Shown in pieces: positions 11,269 through 22,470 of a stretch of DNA of 64,000 nt. Made by a program: the position numbers and the translations under genes. A model generated the notes under the pieces. That model was not told where the DNA came from. It saw nothing but the letters and a program-made list of their open reading frames with translations, and did not search any database. The stretch is from Sepioteuthis lessoniana (taxonomy: Eukaryota > Mollusca > Cephalopoda > Myopsida > Loliginidae). Each line of letters opens with the position of its first letter. Within the stretch, counting starts at the first letter, position 1. The stretch is from NCBI GenBank assembly GCA_963585895.1, contig OY757904.1, positions 161,530,742-161,594,741 of the forward strand, read 5' to 3'.

Positions 11269-12479
11269 ATTATTTAAAGTGGTTCATGGGAGGTCACTCT
11301 GTTTTAATGTAGTTACTTCCCTTCTATTACATTTGCTTAACAACCTAGTTGCCATTAGCAATGATAGAATGTTTACGTCAAAATAAAATATTAACACTCA
11401 CTTTGCAAAAATTGGTTCTTTCCCATAAATAAGTAAGTGTTTCTTTTATGACATCAATTTACTAGTTTCTTCTTAAGAATAATTTATCGTAAGTAAAAAA
11501 AAAAGATCTTCACTGTATCAATTTTATGTTGTTGTATTAGTTATTGAAGAGTTTTTATTTGTGTGTGCTGTCTAGACAGTAAATTTGATTTACTCTTACA
11601 GCTATTTACAATCGATAATGTTCATAAATATTTGCTTTAAAAACCTTTTTATGAGAGTGTAATTTATTCTCTGCCTTATTTAAAGCTGTCATTGATTCTT
11701 TAATTGTACATTATTTAATTGTACTCTACTTATTACTGGATTCATTAAAGTGTTTGTTATAAAAACATTTCAAATATTCCAGCAACATCACCACTAATTA
11801 AAATCTCTTCTTGACAAACTGCTTTATGGAACGTTCAAGAGAAAAGAAGAATTTATTTTCATTGGATTTTAGGATTATTTCTGCATTTCAAATAAATTGG
11901 GTGTGAGATTTTTTTTTTTTTTGAAGAGAATATTAAAGTTTGTTTATAATTTTATGAAAAGAAAAAAAAAAATAATTTTGTTCCAATGTTGATCTTTTCT
12001 TTCTTTTTTTTTCTTTCTTTGAGTAAATACGGTAAAGTGTAATTTTGTTTATTTTTTTAATAATCTAATCCTTTGAACTTTCTTGACCCCGCAGATTCCC
12101 TGAGCTCACAGAATTTATAAAATCAACAATATTCATTCAGGTTTCTCATACTTTCATTACATTAAAAGATTGACTGCGGCTAGTAGCTATGTTTAAACTT
12201 TTCTTGTTTATATTGAATATGGTCTCACTAAACCTGAAATATTTGATTTACGATAAAATAGGCCTCTGTGTGAAATTTGGACATAAATTATTTATTTTTT
12301 AATTATGTATAACTGAAAATTTTCTCTGGTAATTATTCATTCTCTTCAGGAAAGTTTATGTCATGAATTGAGTAGGATTAAGTTTTGATATATTTTCTAG
12401 TTATACAAACTGATTTAACCTATGGAAATTCCATGGGTGTTCATAACTAAAGGGATTCATTATCTTATGCCTCTGCTCC
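11269..12479. other. Unassigned AT-rich stretch with homopolymer tracts
   Basis: Contains T- and A-runs (near 11911, 11965, 12003) but no gene or recognised element. Confidence 0.4.
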
Positions 12480-12850
12480 TCTTTGTCAGCCTTGACAACA
12501 GAATTTTCAATACACCAACTGTATCCATTGCAGAAGGGTAAGACCCCCTCTCCAAAAATAGGGTGCTCTTGATATGGTACTAAATTACATCTGGTGGTGA
12601 GATGCCACTTCTTGAGCTCTGGGCAGTGTGGAGTACCCCTTTAATACCAGAGTTGTAGTACCTGTTTGGGCCCAATAGATGAGTCAAATAGATCTGTTTG
12701 AAGACTTTTTAGTATTGAGAGAAATACGCGAAACCTTATAACTATGCAAAGAAATGATCATTATTAAACAGAATTATTAATGTTAGACAAAAATACTTGA
12801 AACCATTTAACTATGCAAATTAATTTTTTAAAGAATATTTACTAGAACTT
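12480..12850 (+). mobile_element. RetroA copy, 3' truncated
   Basis: CACCAACTGTATCC, GGGTAAGACCCCC and the TGTGGAGTACCCC blocks match RetroA. The subrepeats (CTTGAAACCATTTAACTATG) follow, and it stops short of the terminal stem-loop. Confidence 0.65.
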
Positions 12851-12864
12851 CTAATTGTTTGCTA

Positions 12865-12867
<3 letters not shown>

Positions 12868-12915
<48 letters not shown>
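12868..12915. repeat. (GAT)16 microsatellite
   Basis: A nearly perfect GAT run sits between RetroA and the 3' end of a minus-strand LINE-B copy; it probably grew from the trinucleotide tail of that LINE. Confidence 0.9.
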
Positions 12916-13285
12916 ATTATAATTACTCCTTGAGAGTTTTTATATCAGTTTTAGTCTTTCACTGGAGTTTGAGTGACAGCAAGTCTCCTCAAGTCTTCAG
13001 GACTTTTTTCAGTATTCTGGTCAATCTCAGCAATGTAGTATTTTGGATGATCTCCACTTATCTTTTTATTTCCAAGTCCTCCAGTTCCTTTTATAATCCT
13101 TTAGTTACTGTACCAAAAGCACCATTTATAATTGGTATAAACGTCACTTTCATGCTCCACAGTTTTTTCAATTCCCTTATAAGGTCGAGGAACTTATCCT
13201 TCTTTTCACTTTCTTTTAATTTTACTCTGTGGTCAGTCAGGACAGCAAAGTTCACAATTTTGCAAGCTTTCTTTTTTGTTGATTT
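12916..13285 (-). pseudogene. LINE-B 3' fragment (copy 1)
   Basis: The minus strand encodes decayed C-terminal LINE sequence. The block around 12970-13030 corresponds to an 'ILRRVLE..GDLLSL'-like end. The block around 13080-13200 reads to a 'K..ELKKLWSMKVTFIPIINGAFGTV' type segment. The same order is seen in copies at 13286, 15061, 27560 and 29545. Confidence 0.65.
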
Positions 13286-14247
13286 ATTATTATCATCATT
13301 TCCTTATTGAGAGTTTTTCACATCAGTTTTAGCTGATGGTCTTTCACTAGAGCCTGAGTGACAGCAAGTCTCCTCAAGTCTCCAAGACTCTTCTCAGTAT
13401 TCTGGCTGTTCTCAATAGTGCTGTAGTTTGGATGGTCTCCACTCGTCCTCCAACCTCCAAGTCCTCTAGTCCCTTTAATAATCTTTTAGTTACTGTACCA
13501 AAAGTACCAATCATGATTGGTATAATTGTCACCTTCGTGTTTCATAGTTTTTTCAATTCCCTAGCAAGGTCGAGGTACTTATCCTTCTTTTCACATTCTT
13601 TCAGTTTTATTCTGTCGTCAGCTGGGAGAGCAAAATTGACAATTTTGCAAATTCTCTTTTTTTTGTTGTTGATTATTATAAGGCCTGGTCTTCTGGCCAA
13701 GATTAGGTAATCTGTCTGTATGTCAAATTCCCATGGGAGTTTATGTGTGTCATTCTCTAGGACAGCTGTGGTTGTGCATATACCATTTATTCGTATGGTC
13801 TAATTTCAATTTCTTGCACATTTCCCAGTGGATCACCTTGCCCACTCACTTATGTCTAGTCTTATTCTCCTTCTGTGCTAATTTGCTGCATTCACTCATT
13901 ATCTGATTGATGGTTTCATCTTGATCACCACGTAACCTACATTTGCTATTTTGTTGTGTCTTATCTATTCTTGCTTTGATATGATTGGTTCTTATGGCAT
14001 TGTTTTGAGCTGCTATTAGGAGAGATTCTGTTTCTCTCTTAAAGTTTCTTTTTCTGAACCACATCCAGGTTTTCTCATGTGAGATGTTGTTTATGAGTCA
14101 TTTAAAACATCCATAGAATTGTTTTTCTTCCCATTTTTGTTTCCTATTTATTGTCATTCTATTGTCCATTGTGTTGTCTGTCTCATTTCTGATGGCTGTA
14201 ATCAGTCCTCTTTTGTAGAAATTTTGGTTAGGAACTGGTGATTCTGT
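13286..14247 (-). pseudogene. LINE-B copy 2, 3' part of the ORF
   Basis: The frame 14064-13846 (minus) reads ETESLLIAAQNNAIRTNHIK, then CRLRGDQDETINQIMSECSK and LAQKEN. This is the CCHC-like post-RT region of a LINE ORF (C-x-x-C altered to C-x-L-R here). Downstream (to lower coordinates) come 'DLILARRPGL'-like and the C-terminal block, ending in an AT-rich trinucleotide tail near 13290. The ORF is broken by stops and is interrupted at about 14248 by a 600-bp unrelated insert; it resumes at 14849. Confidence 0.72.
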
Positions 14248-14848
14248 TTCACTGATCAGCAGCAGCTCCTTGGGGTCACGTGGCGTCCATTATAAAAAAG
14301 AGCCCCACAGGAGATTCTCTCTCTTTGGGTTCCACTCCCACAACTGTTAGCACAGGTCCTTTTCATAGCAGCCCCTTAACGGCATACTTTTGGTACCTTC
14401 CACCACCAGGACCCAAGAGCGACGAACGCACATGCAGAGTTTAAAGGAACAGGACACATGGACAGTTAAGTTCCAGCAGGCATTTTATCAGCAAAACCTT
14501 ATCATACCCACTTTACCTTCACAAACCTTATCAAATCCACTTTATCTACCTTTACCTTAAACCTTACAACCTTCAATAAACCTAACCTTTATCTTGCACC
14601 TTGAACTCTTACTTGAACTCTCTTTTGTGAACTCTTCCAATTCGTTGTTTATTCCATTTGGTGTAAAACCCTGTTTATTGTTGTTGTTGTATATAAATTT
14701 TGTTGCACGTATAAGTCGTCCGTCCCTTTCTTCAAAAGCTGTCTCCAATTCTCTACTGCTGTTGAAGTACGGTTTATTCTTTTACAAAATATAGTATTAA
14801 ACCGGGCTTTTCGGGGTTTAATAAAATCCCCATACCTTATTGTTTTTC
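14248..14848. mobile_element. Unclassified ~600-bp insert within LINE-B copy 2
   Basis: The flanking LINE-B reading resumes on both sides, so this block is inserted. It has a different base composition (CpG-containing, CCTTA-rich) and contains AATAAA on both strands, a 'CCGGGCTTTTCGGGG' stretch near 14803 and GGTGTAAAACCC. A minus-strand 63-codon frame (METAFEERDGRLIRATKF) has no known domain. A possible AAACA target repeat is seen at both edges but is too short to be secure. It may be a solo LTR or the end of an unknown element. Confidence 0.4.
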
Positions 14849-15060
14849 TATGTAGTCCTCAAGTCATTGTATCGATGCGTCAATGTTGTCTTCAATGCTG
14901 GCAAGTCCTCTCCTTTCTTGATACATATAGTCTGTCAACGGCATCTCTGGGTTCTAATGCCTTATGCATGGTCATTAGTTTACTTGTTCTTTGGTCTATT
15001 TGCATAAGTTCATCTCTGGTCCACTTCCAAAAGGGTCCGAAATATAACGAGGTGTACAGC
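14849..15060 (-). pseudogene. LINE-B copy 2, upstream ORF part
   Basis: The minus strand reads WKWTRDELMQIDQRTSKLMT, then MHKALEPRDAVDRLYVSRKE, the conserved segment just after the RT domain in this LINE family. It joins the 14247-13286 part after the 600-bp insert is disregarded. Confidence 0.7.
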
Positions 15061-15330
15061 CCAGGTATTATTATTATTATTTACTCTTTTGAGAGTTTTT
15101 CACTCCAGCATTAACTGATGGTTTCTCACTGTAGTCTAAGTGACAGCAAGTCTCCTCAAGTCTCTCGGACTCTTCTCAGTATTCTGGTTAATTTTAATAA
15201 TGTTGTAATCTGGATGGTCTTCATTCTTCTTATTTCCAAGTCTTCTAGTCCCTGTACCAATCCTTTGGTGACTGTACCAAGCGCACCAATTACAATTAGT
15301 ATCACCATCCCTTTCATGTTCACTTCTCTA
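15061..15330 (-). pseudogene. LINE-B copy 3, C-terminal end
   Basis: The start is an ATT-rich tail (15064-15080) and a GAGAGTTTTTCAC block, followed by the GACAGCAAGTCTCCTCAAG block shared by copies 1 and 2. It is broken off at about 15330 by an insert and resumes near 15837. Confidence 0.65.
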
Positions 15331-15836
15331 GCGGTTGCATATTGACCTCTGACATAGCCATCTGTCAGGGGTTTCTAAAACAGGATGATCCATATGTGTA
15401 AACAAGTGGAAGCAGCTCATGTAAGTTGATAGCCTAAAGGACAACCAGAAGAATGCGTAGGCATTATGAAATTATATATACACAGGTACCCACAGAGTAA
15501 CAGTCAGTCAGTTATGCAGACACAGTGTCACAAGAGTCATGGGCAGCAAGTGGCTGGTGGGTGCTGAGGGGGGTTGCACCTGCTTCCCCGGTTGAGTACT
15601 TCTCACCAAGGAAGTAAATACTCAAGGCTCTGAATATGGAATCACAATGTAGCTTAAGAAAAGGTCAATATAGAAGTCCTCCACCTGTTTGTGTCCATGT
15701 TCTTCATCTCCTTGTCTTTGTCCCTCTTTCATGCTCACAGCCAGCTTCAACCCTTAAGAGAAATAAAGAAAGACTTATATTTTCATATAAAGAAATGCTT
15801 CGTTGCATCTTCCTTATGGCTATACAACATCGCTTT
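15331..15836. mobile_element. Unclassified ~500-bp insert within LINE-B copy 3
   Basis: LINE-B sequence stops at 15330 and restarts at 15837. The intervening block has a C/G-richer middle (15560-15590) and an AAATAAAGAAAG poly(A)-like signal near 15762. No TIR, LTR pair or target duplication could be fixed; the LINE has also lost about 40 bp at the site. Confidence 0.35.
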
Positions 15837-16040
15837 CTTACAATTTCACCCTGTGGTCAGCCAGAGTGACAAAGTCCACTATTTGGCAGGTTCACTTTTT
15901 TTTTTTTTTGTTAACCATCACAAGGTCTGGTTGTCTGGTCGAGATTAGGTGATCTGTTTGTATCTCAAAACCCCAGAGAAGTTTGTGTATCTCATTTTCC
16001 TGGACAGATTCTCGGTCGTACATATACCATTTGTTTGTAT
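15837..16040 (-). pseudogene. LINE-B copy 3, continuation
   Basis: ACCCTGTGGTCAGCCAG, GGTCTGGTTGTCTGGTCGAG and TCTCATTTTCCTGGACAG correspond to the same ordered blocks in copies 2 and 4 (for example 13690 and 28230). Confidence 0.65.
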
Positions 16041-16377
16041 TATTATTATTATTATTAGTTTCATGAAACCATATAATTGCTTGTAAATTATTGGTATTAA
16101 ATTGTAACACTTGGAACTGTAAACAAATTATTATCATTGAATAGGAATGATTAGTTAAAATCATATAATTATGTATAAATTATTATTATTAAATAAGGAT
16201 ACTTGATACTTTGTAAACTTTGTACAAATTATTATCACTATAAAATGTGATTTAAAAAAATGAATTTGTATTGGGATGTCGAATATATAAATAGTTATGA
16301 TTATAATGAAACATTTAAAAAAATGAATCAAATTTTGGCATTAAATAACCTATAAGGAATTGATATGCCATTAAATA
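16041..16377 (+). mobile_element. RetroA 3' half
   Basis: AT-rich subrepeats (GAAACCATATAATTG, TACTTGATACTTTG) lead into the stem-loop tail 16337-16369. The head is missing. A SINE has inserted in its last bases, duplicating GATATGCCATTAAATA. Confidence 0.65.
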
Positions 16378-16664
16378 GGTGCCTGTAGTGTAATGGTTAT
16401 CGTCGCTGGAAATGGACACGGTGACACAAGTTCAAATCCTGGACGAGACTGATTGCATTTCACATAGCAATACCCTTGGGAAAGGTATGAATCCAACTAT
16501 TCTCCCTCCAGTTATGGGTAATTAGTAGAGCAGACTGGGTTCTTCAGCCTTGGTGAGGCAACTAGTCTAGGAGAAGGAAAACTCTGAATTCAAACCTGTT
16601 AAACTCCGCTTAAAAATTGACTTTGTGTCATATCCTTCTTGAGCGGAGGGGTTGGGTAAATATA
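16378..16664 (+). mobile_element. tRNA-derived SINE (family C), 16-bp target duplication
   Basis: The head GTGCCTGTAGTGTAATGG with B-box CAAGTTCAAATCC, and the body CCCTTGGGAAAGGTATG then GAGGGGTTGGGTAAAT, match the SINE at 5613. The direct repeat GATATGCCATTAAATA at 16362-16377 and 16665-16680 is perfect. Confidence 0.88.
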
Positions 16665-16988
16665 GATATGCCATTAAATAAGACACACAAAAGCCAAAAG
16701 GCATTTTTGCCTATGTTTTCTATTTCCCTCCCATATCCCTTTCAATCTTGGTTTTTTGTCCATATTATACAAACATTGTAAACATTTAAATGTAAATTGG
16801 AAATGCACAAATATTTTCTACTTTATCCTTTCTTTTATCTTTCTTTTGCTCAGATACTTCAATAAATACATGGCGGATCTCAATTTTTATGTTTTTCTAT
16901 TTCTACCTGCCTTTCAATCTTTCACCGAGTGTCTCTTGATATCCAATCAATAAACCTATCTCTATGTTTTTTTATATCCATCCTTTCC

Positions 16989-17005
16989 TCACCTCTGTGT
17001 GAGTG

Positions 17006-17054
<49 letters not shown>
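16989..17054. repeat. (TA)n microsatellite
   Basis: About 60 bp of alternating TA with one interruption; a Tc1-like element is inserted at its right edge. Confidence 0.9.
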
Positions 17055-17060
<6 letters not shown>

Positions 17061-18350
17061 CCAGTCAAAAGTATTTGGCCACCCTCAAAAAAAATTTTTC
17101 TCACCCTAAAAGTATTATTTTTAATGAAAATAGTTAAACAGCACAATACTTTTATGTATGATACTAAATACAAATCTTTTTGAGCCACATTGAATACAAA
17201 TTAAACCAAAAAAACAACAAAAACTTCTTAAACTTTTGATTTATCAATATGACCCCTTTTGGCCGCTATCGCTGCTTCATAGATTCTCAGCATTCTTTCC
17301 ACCAAACACTGGAGGTAGACTGAAGACAGTTCTGCTTAGCTTTCCTGCAAGAGTTGTCAGAAATGAGCCACACTTGTGGGTTGTTTAGCTCTGACTTATC
17401 AATCAAATTCATCCCACACCAGTTCAATGAAATTCAAGTCCGCTAATTGTGCTACTTAAGACATCAGTCAAAAGACATGTTGTTCTTCTTTGCTTTTAAT
17501 GTACCTCTGGCAGAGTTTACTTGTATGCTTTGGGTCATAATCTTGCATGAGTACAAATCTTTGACTCACAAGACATGTTCCAGATGAGATCACATGATGC
17601 TGCAAAAGGCTGTGATAGCCGGTCTGATTCTATTTGCCCTTCACCTGGTGCAAACCCTGACTTTGCAATGGGCAAAAGCTCCTCACACCGTAACAGAGCT
17701 TCTTCCATACTTTATGGTTGGTGTGAGACAGGGGTTGCAGCTCTCTCACCGACTCTTGACCGCACAAAGACCCTTTTTTTTGATCCAATGATTTCAAACA
17801 TTGATTGGTCAGTCAAAATAACTTTATTCCACTGCCCTGTTGACCAGTCTTTGTGCGTCTTGGCCAACAGGAGCCTTTTGACATTGTCTTGCTTCCTCAA
17901 CAGTGGTTTCTTGACCGCAATTCTGTGATATAGGCCAGCTTAACAGAGTCTTCTCAAGTAGATGTTGACATTTTTTTCATGCTATTGGTTCAGTCATGCA
18001 GTGATGTTTGGAGCAGTCAGCCTTCTGTCATGCAATCTGGTGACTCTAATGAAACTGTCCTCTGCAGAGATAAAAGTAATATCTTGCAAGCAGTTATTCA
18101 TTACAATATAGTCTAATGTGAGTTCAAGTGGTGGTATAATGTAACTTTTGGAAAAGGTTTTATTCATGTTCAGTTGTAAAGAAAAAAAAATGCCTTCAAA
18201 TCAATTTTTCAAAAAATATCTGGTTACACTAAGGTCCAAATTACTGAGGTTGATTTATATTGAGTATTACAAAATAAAACCATCGTGATAACACTTTTAT
18301 GATGAGAAATAAAAATTTTTCTGAATGCCCAAATACTTTTGACGGGTATA
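17055..18350 (-). mobile_element. Tc1-like DNA transposon, degenerate but near full length
   Basis: The left end CACTACCAGTCAAAAGTATT is mirrored at the right end by AAATACTTTTGACGGGTATA, so the termini are related inverted repeats; both sit next to TA. On the minus strand the frame 17900-17712 reads WNKVILTDQSMFEIIGSKKR, then VFVRSRVGER. This is the Tc1 transposase catalytic region where the usual 'SDES' has become TDQS (Glu replaced by Gln). Other parts are broken by frameshifts. A length of about 1.3 kb is close to a complete Tc1 element. Confidence 0.82.
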
Positions 18351-18593
18351 TAACAATGTCAATTGGCCTTGATGAAAATTTCCAACTGAATGAAAAGTTT
18401 ATTTATCAGTTATAATTATTTCTCACTCTTAAAATAATTTTGATAAGATATTTTTGTATTTAGAGAAAAACTTTGAAGTCAAAAAATGTCGGCACAATAA
18501 AACAAATCATTAAATATACCAACAAATATCTTTCTTCTATTTTACCTTTTTCTATGTACAGTCTATCAGATTCAACTCATTTCTTCATACAGA

Positions 18594-18595
<2 letters not shown>
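18351..18595. other. Unassigned AT-rich spacer
   Basis: Nothing recognised between the Tc1-like element and the CA microsatellite. Confidence 0.4.

Positions 18596-18642
<47 letters not shown>
18596..18642. repeat. (CA)n-(TA)n microsatellite
   Basis: ACACAC run followed by ATATAT; it borders the pyrimidine minisatellite. Confidence 0.9.
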
Positions 18643-18643
<1 letters not shown>

Positions 18644-18685
18644 CTCTTATGTTTCACCTGGTTTTCTTCACTTCTTCTTTTCCTC

Positions 18686-19110
18686 TTCTTCTCTCTCACT
18701 TTTCCCAATTCTTTTCCCCTCTCTTCTCTTCCACTTTTCCCAATTATTTCCCCCCCTCTTCTCTTCCACTTGTCCCAATTCTTTCCCCCCCTCTTCTCTT
18801 CCACTTGTCCCAATTCTTTCCCCCCTTCTTCTCTCTCACTTTTCCCAATTCTTTTCCCCCCTCTTCTCTTCCACTTGTCCCAATTCTTTTCCCCCCTCTT
18901 CTCTTCCACTTGTCCCAATTCTTTCCCCCCCTCTTCTCTTCCACTTGTCCCAATTCTTTCCCCCCCTCTTCTCTTCCACTTGTCCCAATTCTTTCCCCCC
19001 TTCTTCTCTCTCACTTTTCCCAATTCTTTTCCCCCCCTCTTCTCTTCCACTTGTCCCAATTATTTCCCCCCCTCTTCTCTTCCACTTTTCCCAATTCTTT
19101 TCTGCTTGAT
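18686..19110. repeat. Pyrimidine-strand minisatellite, ~35-bp unit, about 12 copies
   Basis: The unit is built from CCCCCCTCTTCTCTTCCACT followed by TGTCCCAATTCTTT, with variants using 'CTTCTCTCTCACTTTT'. Almost every base on the + strand is C or T except short CA and AATT islands. Long frames on both strands across it come only from the repeat and are not genes. Confidence 0.92.
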
Positions 19111-19240
19111 TTTAGAAAGCATAATTAGTTCCAGCTGAGAAGACCCAAGTGATTAAGAACAGAGACTAAACTCTGATCCTACAAAGAAGAGTACAATGGT
19201 CATACATACCAAATGATCATATGAATTTACCCATTCTCTC

Positions 19241-19510
19241 TGCCACAAGCAGGATGTGGCACCAGGTTATTTTTAAGTTGAGTACAGCTGGTTTGGATTC
19301 AGAGTTTCCTTCTTTTAGACTGGTTGCCTAATCAAGGCTAAAAAATTTAGTCTTCCCTACTATTTACCCATAGCTGATGGAAGAAGAACTGATGAATTTA
19401 TGTTTTTACCAAAGTGAAAATGCTCACAGCCTCATCCACAATTTGAACCCTGGTCTCCACTTTGATTTCCTAAAATATTAACTGTTTCACTAAGTGTGCC
19501 TCTATAAATG
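19241..19510 (-). mobile_element. tRNA-derived SINE (family C), diverged
   Basis: Minus-strand copy: TGCCACAAGCAGGATGTGGC, CTATTTACCCATAGCTG and TTTGAACCCTGG (B box) are the reverse complement of the family C body and head, ending GTGCCTCT near 19505. Confidence 0.65.
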
Positions 19511-20409
19511 ATCTTTTGTTTCCTTCTCAACCATTTGACTCCTCAATTAAAGATAATTGTCTTTATCAATTAAAAATAAACAATTTTTATTCCACCTTAT
19601 TTTTCAATTGTCCTTTTTATGAAGCTGTGTGCATTCAGTTCAAATTGTTGTTGAACAATTATTGTCAACATTTTTTTTACTAAACTTGATAACTTGTTAT
19701 CATGTTTGGTTCCCATTCGAGCTACAGTCTATGATGATATTGATACTTCTATTCAGAAGGAAGTGAAGGATTCTTGTAAGTATTTCATTGTTATCCCCAA
19801 TGTATCAATCATTTAAATGACTGAAAAATGACATTCAGTTCAAATGTTTTCATTCAGTCTAAGTGTATTGCTTTAATAAATTTTTACTTGGTTACAGTTA
19901 CATGCAAATACAATAAGAATTTTAATAATATATAGATAACAACATACCCGCTAAAAACTCAAACAATATACAATATTTCTTTTACATAATATGCACTTTT
20001 TATTTTATCTTAAAATATATTTGAAAGCAAATAAAACCCCTTCCCATTCATATCTAAAATAGCCGTATTATGAAGGTAGGGCCAATGCAAGTACTGGTAA
20101 TCTTTGGCTGATAATATTAGCCTTTCAGACATCTTTCCAAATAAGATTTGGGAAATGTTGTTTTTAGACATTGTTTGGGTGGAGAGTGGAGTCTTTTAAA
20201 AGTTGATTATAGGTGATAAAACTAACTTTTTATCTTGGACAGTTTTTATCAGGTTGTTCATGAAATTGCTTATTCATCTAAACAATAAACAGGAAAAAAT
20301 ATTTCTTCCGTCAAAATATTTACCGTCGGTAGTTGCATACATTCTATTATTAAGTAGTAACTTTTAATTGTTGAAGATTGTAGATATTTTACAAACTTTT
20401 CATTATAGA
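19511..20409. other. Unassigned AT-rich stretch
   Basis: No gene or recognised element. Confidence 0.4.
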
Positions 20410-20460
20410 AAACAGTTTTGGTTTGGTTTATCTATTTAATGGCATATCAACCTTTGTGTA
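20410..20460 (-). mobile_element. RetroA/SINE tail relic
   Basis: GGTTTGGTTTATCTATTTAA then TGGCATATCAACCTTTG is the reverse complement of the shared 3' tail. Only the 3' half of the stem-loop is kept. Confidence 0.55.
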
Positions 20461-20499
20461 AAACAGTCTTGAAATTTCAAAAGAAAATTTATATAAAGA

Positions 20500-20733
20500 A
20501 TTGGACTCTGCTCGAGAAGTAAGGATAAACTCATAAACAATGTTCTCTTATGGACTCCGACACATGGACACACCAGTTTTGGCTGACAAGCAAAAACTTA
20601 CACCCATCAGTTCTGTGCCAACACTGGATGCCATCTAGAGAACTTAAGTAAAAAAATGACTGATTGGGATGGATGGTGAAAATGAGTTAAGGGAATTTGT
20701 GCAATCAGCACGTTATGACGATGATGATGATAG
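20500..20733 (+). pseudogene. RTE-like LINE 3' end remnant
   Basis: TGTTCTCTTATGGACTCC, GACACATGGACACACC and a final GACGATGATGATGATA match the 3' ends at 8260-8460 and 11070-11268. No RT motifs are included. Confidence 0.65.
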
Positions 20734-20944
20734 ACAAATATCTTGTCCCTAACAATTGCCAAGACAAACTCTAATTACATGAGTGATCCTTTCAAACACC
20801 AGTGCTGTTTTTTTTCATCCATTTAATTGTTTACCCCAAAGAAATGTAGACACAATTCATCTTATCAAATGACACACCACCTTTCATCATCCAATGGCAA
20901 TATTCTCTGATCAAGGTGATGAAGCACAGTAATCAGTGTGGTAT

Positions 20945-21330
20945 AATTGATTGATTTTAATGGCATGTCAACCCACCTAGACCTATTTTATGCATAGTGG
21001 TTAGAGAATCACATTCATTGTAAGTTTATGTTTACATTATTTTTTGTAGTTTCTTGAGAGGTTTTCTTTTTACCCAAAATCATATCAGATATGAAAATTT
21101 TTTAGATAGATCTGTTTGACCCATAAATGGAACTCTAACAGGTACTATTACTCCAGGTCAGAGTGGGCCTGGAAGTAATGGTAATGAAAAAGTACTCCAC
21201 ACTTCTAAGATCTCCAGACTGGAGCCTCACCATCTGGTGCAGTTTAATTTTGTGCCCAAGACACCCCTTTTTGGTGGGATCTTTCCCCTGTTGGTAGGGT
21301 TACAATCAGCGTTTTCTAAAACCTACCAAC
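20945..21330 (-). mobile_element. RetroA copy (minus strand)
   Basis: It begins with the reverse complement of the tail (TTTTAATGGCATGTCAACCC). It continues with GATCTGTTTGACCCATAAAT, CTCCAGGTCAGAGTGG and GGTGGGATCTTTCCCC, the reverse complement of the RetroA head. Confidence 0.7.
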
Positions 21331-22110
21331 AGGGCATACCAATATTATGATGCCCATGTTAGTTAATGACTCTGAAATTCCAGGGAATACAGTGTATGTT
21401 GTACGGTACATTGACTAACGGGTTGAGTGGTACCAGCATTGAACTGAGGTGTGAACTGATGTAATTTTCCTCTTTCTTGTCAATGGTTCCATTTTTGCAT
21501 TATCTGTGCTCACCTTCAGTTTTCATATGATACTAATGTCTGTTTGGAAATCACATATTACTGATATATCTTTTGCTATTGTTGTTCAATAAAAACCTGA
21601 AGTCATTGGAGTGTGTTTCATCTTTCTGTGCACAATATTTAAAAGTTCAGCGAGTGTAAATAATAAATTTGGGGTGTTATTTTGGCATTTATAAATAGAA
21701 ATGGTCAAAAGTTAGAAACAACAATACATGGAAAGGTTTTTCTCTCTTCCACTTATAGAAATAGCCTCTGCCAGATAAAATGTGTAATGTAAGAGATAAA
21801 AAGGTAATGTAGCTGTGGCAACCATGTGATATAGATATGATATAAATAATGTCAAACAATATTAAATTTTGTCTATACTTCATGACTGAAAACAGATTAA
21901 GAAGTAATTAAATTCATTTTTTATTGAATAATTAATGATAATGATTCTGACATGCGATAGCTCCCCAAATGATTCATGACCCGAGTGTGTCATCATCTGT
22001 TAAAAAGGTTTGCTACGAGTGATATAGTTGCTGTTTTTTTTTAGTTTTTTGAGCTGCATATGTATGAAATTATTCTTTAATAGAATAACCAAAAATAAAA
22101 ACATTGATTG
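21331..22110. other. Unassigned AT-rich stretch
   Basis: No gene or recognised element. Confidence 0.4.
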
Positions 22111-22470
22111 ATTGATTAATCTTAACAGCATGTCAACCAGTCTAGGGTTATTTTATGCTTAGGAAATTGCATTCATTATATGTTAATATTTTTTTGTTAC
22201 TATTTCTTTAGAGTTTTGTGTGTGTGTGTGTGTATGGTTCTATTGGATATGAATAATTTTGAAACAGATCTATTTGACCCATAATTGGAACCCTAACAGG
22301 TGCTACTACTCTAGGCCAGAGTGGACCTTGGAGTTATGGAAATGAAGGAGTACTCTGCAGCCTCACTATCAGATGTAGTTTAATGTCATCACAAAATATC
22401 TTTTTTGGAGAGAGTTCTTGCCCCCCTACAAGGGATACGGTCAGCATATTCTAATTCTTGCTAACAAGGA
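22111..22470 (-). mobile_element. RetroA copy (minus strand)
   Basis: Stem-loop tail at 22127-22159 (outer pairs AGCAT/ATGCT), then GATCTATTTGACCCATAATT, CTACTCTAGGCCAGAGTGG and the GGAGAGAGTTCTTGCCCCCC head block. Confidence 0.7.

Noticed and set aside
12855..13710. Plus-strand frames of 151 and 92 codons
   Set aside because: They start in a (GAT)n run (poly-Asp) and are antisense to LINE-B ORF remnants.
16378..16450. tRNA gene (also at 5613, 29470, 35955, 50788, 61140, 63870)
   Set aside because: A- and B-box-like sequences are present, but the cloverleaf is incomplete and each continues into a repeated SINE body with target duplications.
18473..19138. Long frames on both strands across the minisatellite
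   Set aside because: They arise from a repeat unit lacking stops; the peptide is a simple repetition and appears in several frames.
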